Of a DNA stretch of 64,000 nucleotides, positions 63,874 to 64,000 are shown piece by piece (the first letter of the stretch is position 1; every line of letters begins with the position of its first letter). The DNA comes from CAZHGD01 sp964531735. GTDB taxonomy: Bacteria; Armatimonadota; UBA10988. Where the stretch lies: assembly GCA_964531735.1 (NCBI GenBank), contig CAZHGD010000006.1:30212-94211 (forward strand). Reading direction: 5' to 3'. The notes beneath the pieces were generated by a model, which did not search any database, was not told the DNA's origin, and worked only from the letters and a program-made list of their open reading frames with translations. Position numbers and translations under genes: made by a program.

Positions 63874-64000
63874 GGTGCCTCCTGCTCCGGCGGGTCGCCC
63901 GCGCGCCGCCGCCGGGCCGCCTTCAGGCGGGCCAGCGTGTCGGCCACGTCACGCTCCACCGGCGTTGGCCCGGGCTCGGCGGGCGGGGCCGATCGCGGGG
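63870..64000 (-). CDS. C-terminal end of an unidentified protein upstream of rodA, cut by the window edge
   Basis: A frame open to the window edge ends with TGA at 63870-63872, overlapping rodA's ATG by ATGA. The visible 42 residues are Pro-rich, then 'VERDVADTLARLKAARRRRA' and an acidic end. Codon bias fits a real gene. By gene order it could be PBP2 or another elongasome protein, but nothing in these residues proves it. Confidence 0.5.
   Translation of the reverse strand, partial: PRSAPPAEPGPTPVERDVADTLARLKAARRRRAGDPPEQEAP

Noticed and set aside
1..64000. tRNA, rRNA, CRISPR, insertion sequences, prophage
   Set aside because: I looked for tRNA-like cloverleaf arms, direct spacer-repeat arrays, transposase motifs and terminal repeats and found none convincing; a tool run could still find small RNAs.

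Overview
The window is a GC-rich (roughly 70% by eye), gene-dense bacterial chromosome segment. Genes start mostly with ATG, with several GTG and at least one TTG, usually behind AGGAG-type ribosome binding sites. Many genes on the same strand overlap by ATGA or lie within 20 nt of each other. I see no rRNA, tRNA, CRISPR array, insertion sequence or phage gene. The organism is probably a diderm: there is a patatin fused to an Omp85-like barrel ending in Phe, two periplasmic-type parvulins and several lipoproteins. GxGYxYP, DUF4091, GH127, GH130, DUF4965 and ceramidase-like proteins, a URO-D-like protein, a sulfatase, MqnD of the futalosine pathway and an amidase with a copper-amine-oxidase-like domain are a mix I associate with Armatimonadota or with Planctomycetota/Lentisphaerota/Hydrogenedentota-type lineages. 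This taxonomic guess is inference only.

Layout. 0-1.7 kb: the end of an N6-adenine DNA methylase and a VapBC-like pair. 1.7-14.5 kb: a carbohydrate/ester catabolic block (secreted esterase, ceramidase-like hydrolase, DUF4965 glutaminase-type protein, catalytically degenerate SDR, GxGYxYP lipoprotein, a second ceramidase-like hydrolase, DUF4091 protein). 14.5-24.6 kb: thiol-less thioredoxin-like protein, DEAD-box RNA helicase with a long leader and a tiny upstream ORF, patatin-barrel protein, multi-PAS/GAF histidine kinase, SIS-like lipoprotein, GH130 and a phosphoesterase. 24.6-29.6 kb: ABC exporter operon (TPR-like protein, two permeases, ATPase with a Pro-Glu repeat tail). 29.6-34.4 kb: MqnD, a DUF4139-like protein, a duplicated-domain secreted protein and a CAP/SCP protein.

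34.4-45.8 kb: a second catabolic block with a clan GH-A glycosidase, two tandem ceramidase-like paralogues, GH127, a membrane glycosyltransferase-like protein overlapping GH127 tail to tail, a URO-D-like methyltransferase, a sulfatase and a 49-residue membrane protein. 46-51.5 kb: aldo/keto reductase, two amidohydrolases (one without its metal ligands), two parvulin PPIases and a cell-wall amidase. 51.5-54.9 kb: three stand-alone receivers, a cysteine desulfurase and a receiver-Hpt protein. 55-57.6 kb: an HExxH metallopeptidase and TatD, the latter probably read from a leaderless mRNA. 57.8-64 kb: a Ser/Thr kinase fused to a degenerate class III cyclase domain, a zinc ribbon and membrane helices, its small zinc-ribbon membrane neighbour, a Gfo/Idh/MocA oxidoreductase, an MFS carrier and RodA.

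Together the enzymes suggest a heterotroph that takes apart decorated, possibly sulfated and acylated glycans without SusCD- or TonB-type loci in the window. Convergent gene ends mostly carry GC-rich perfect hairpins without U-tracts. The most unusual items are the kinase-cyclase-zinc-ribbon fusion, the four ceramidase-like paralogues, the upstream ORF of the helicase, the leaderless tatD promoter and the receiver cluster.
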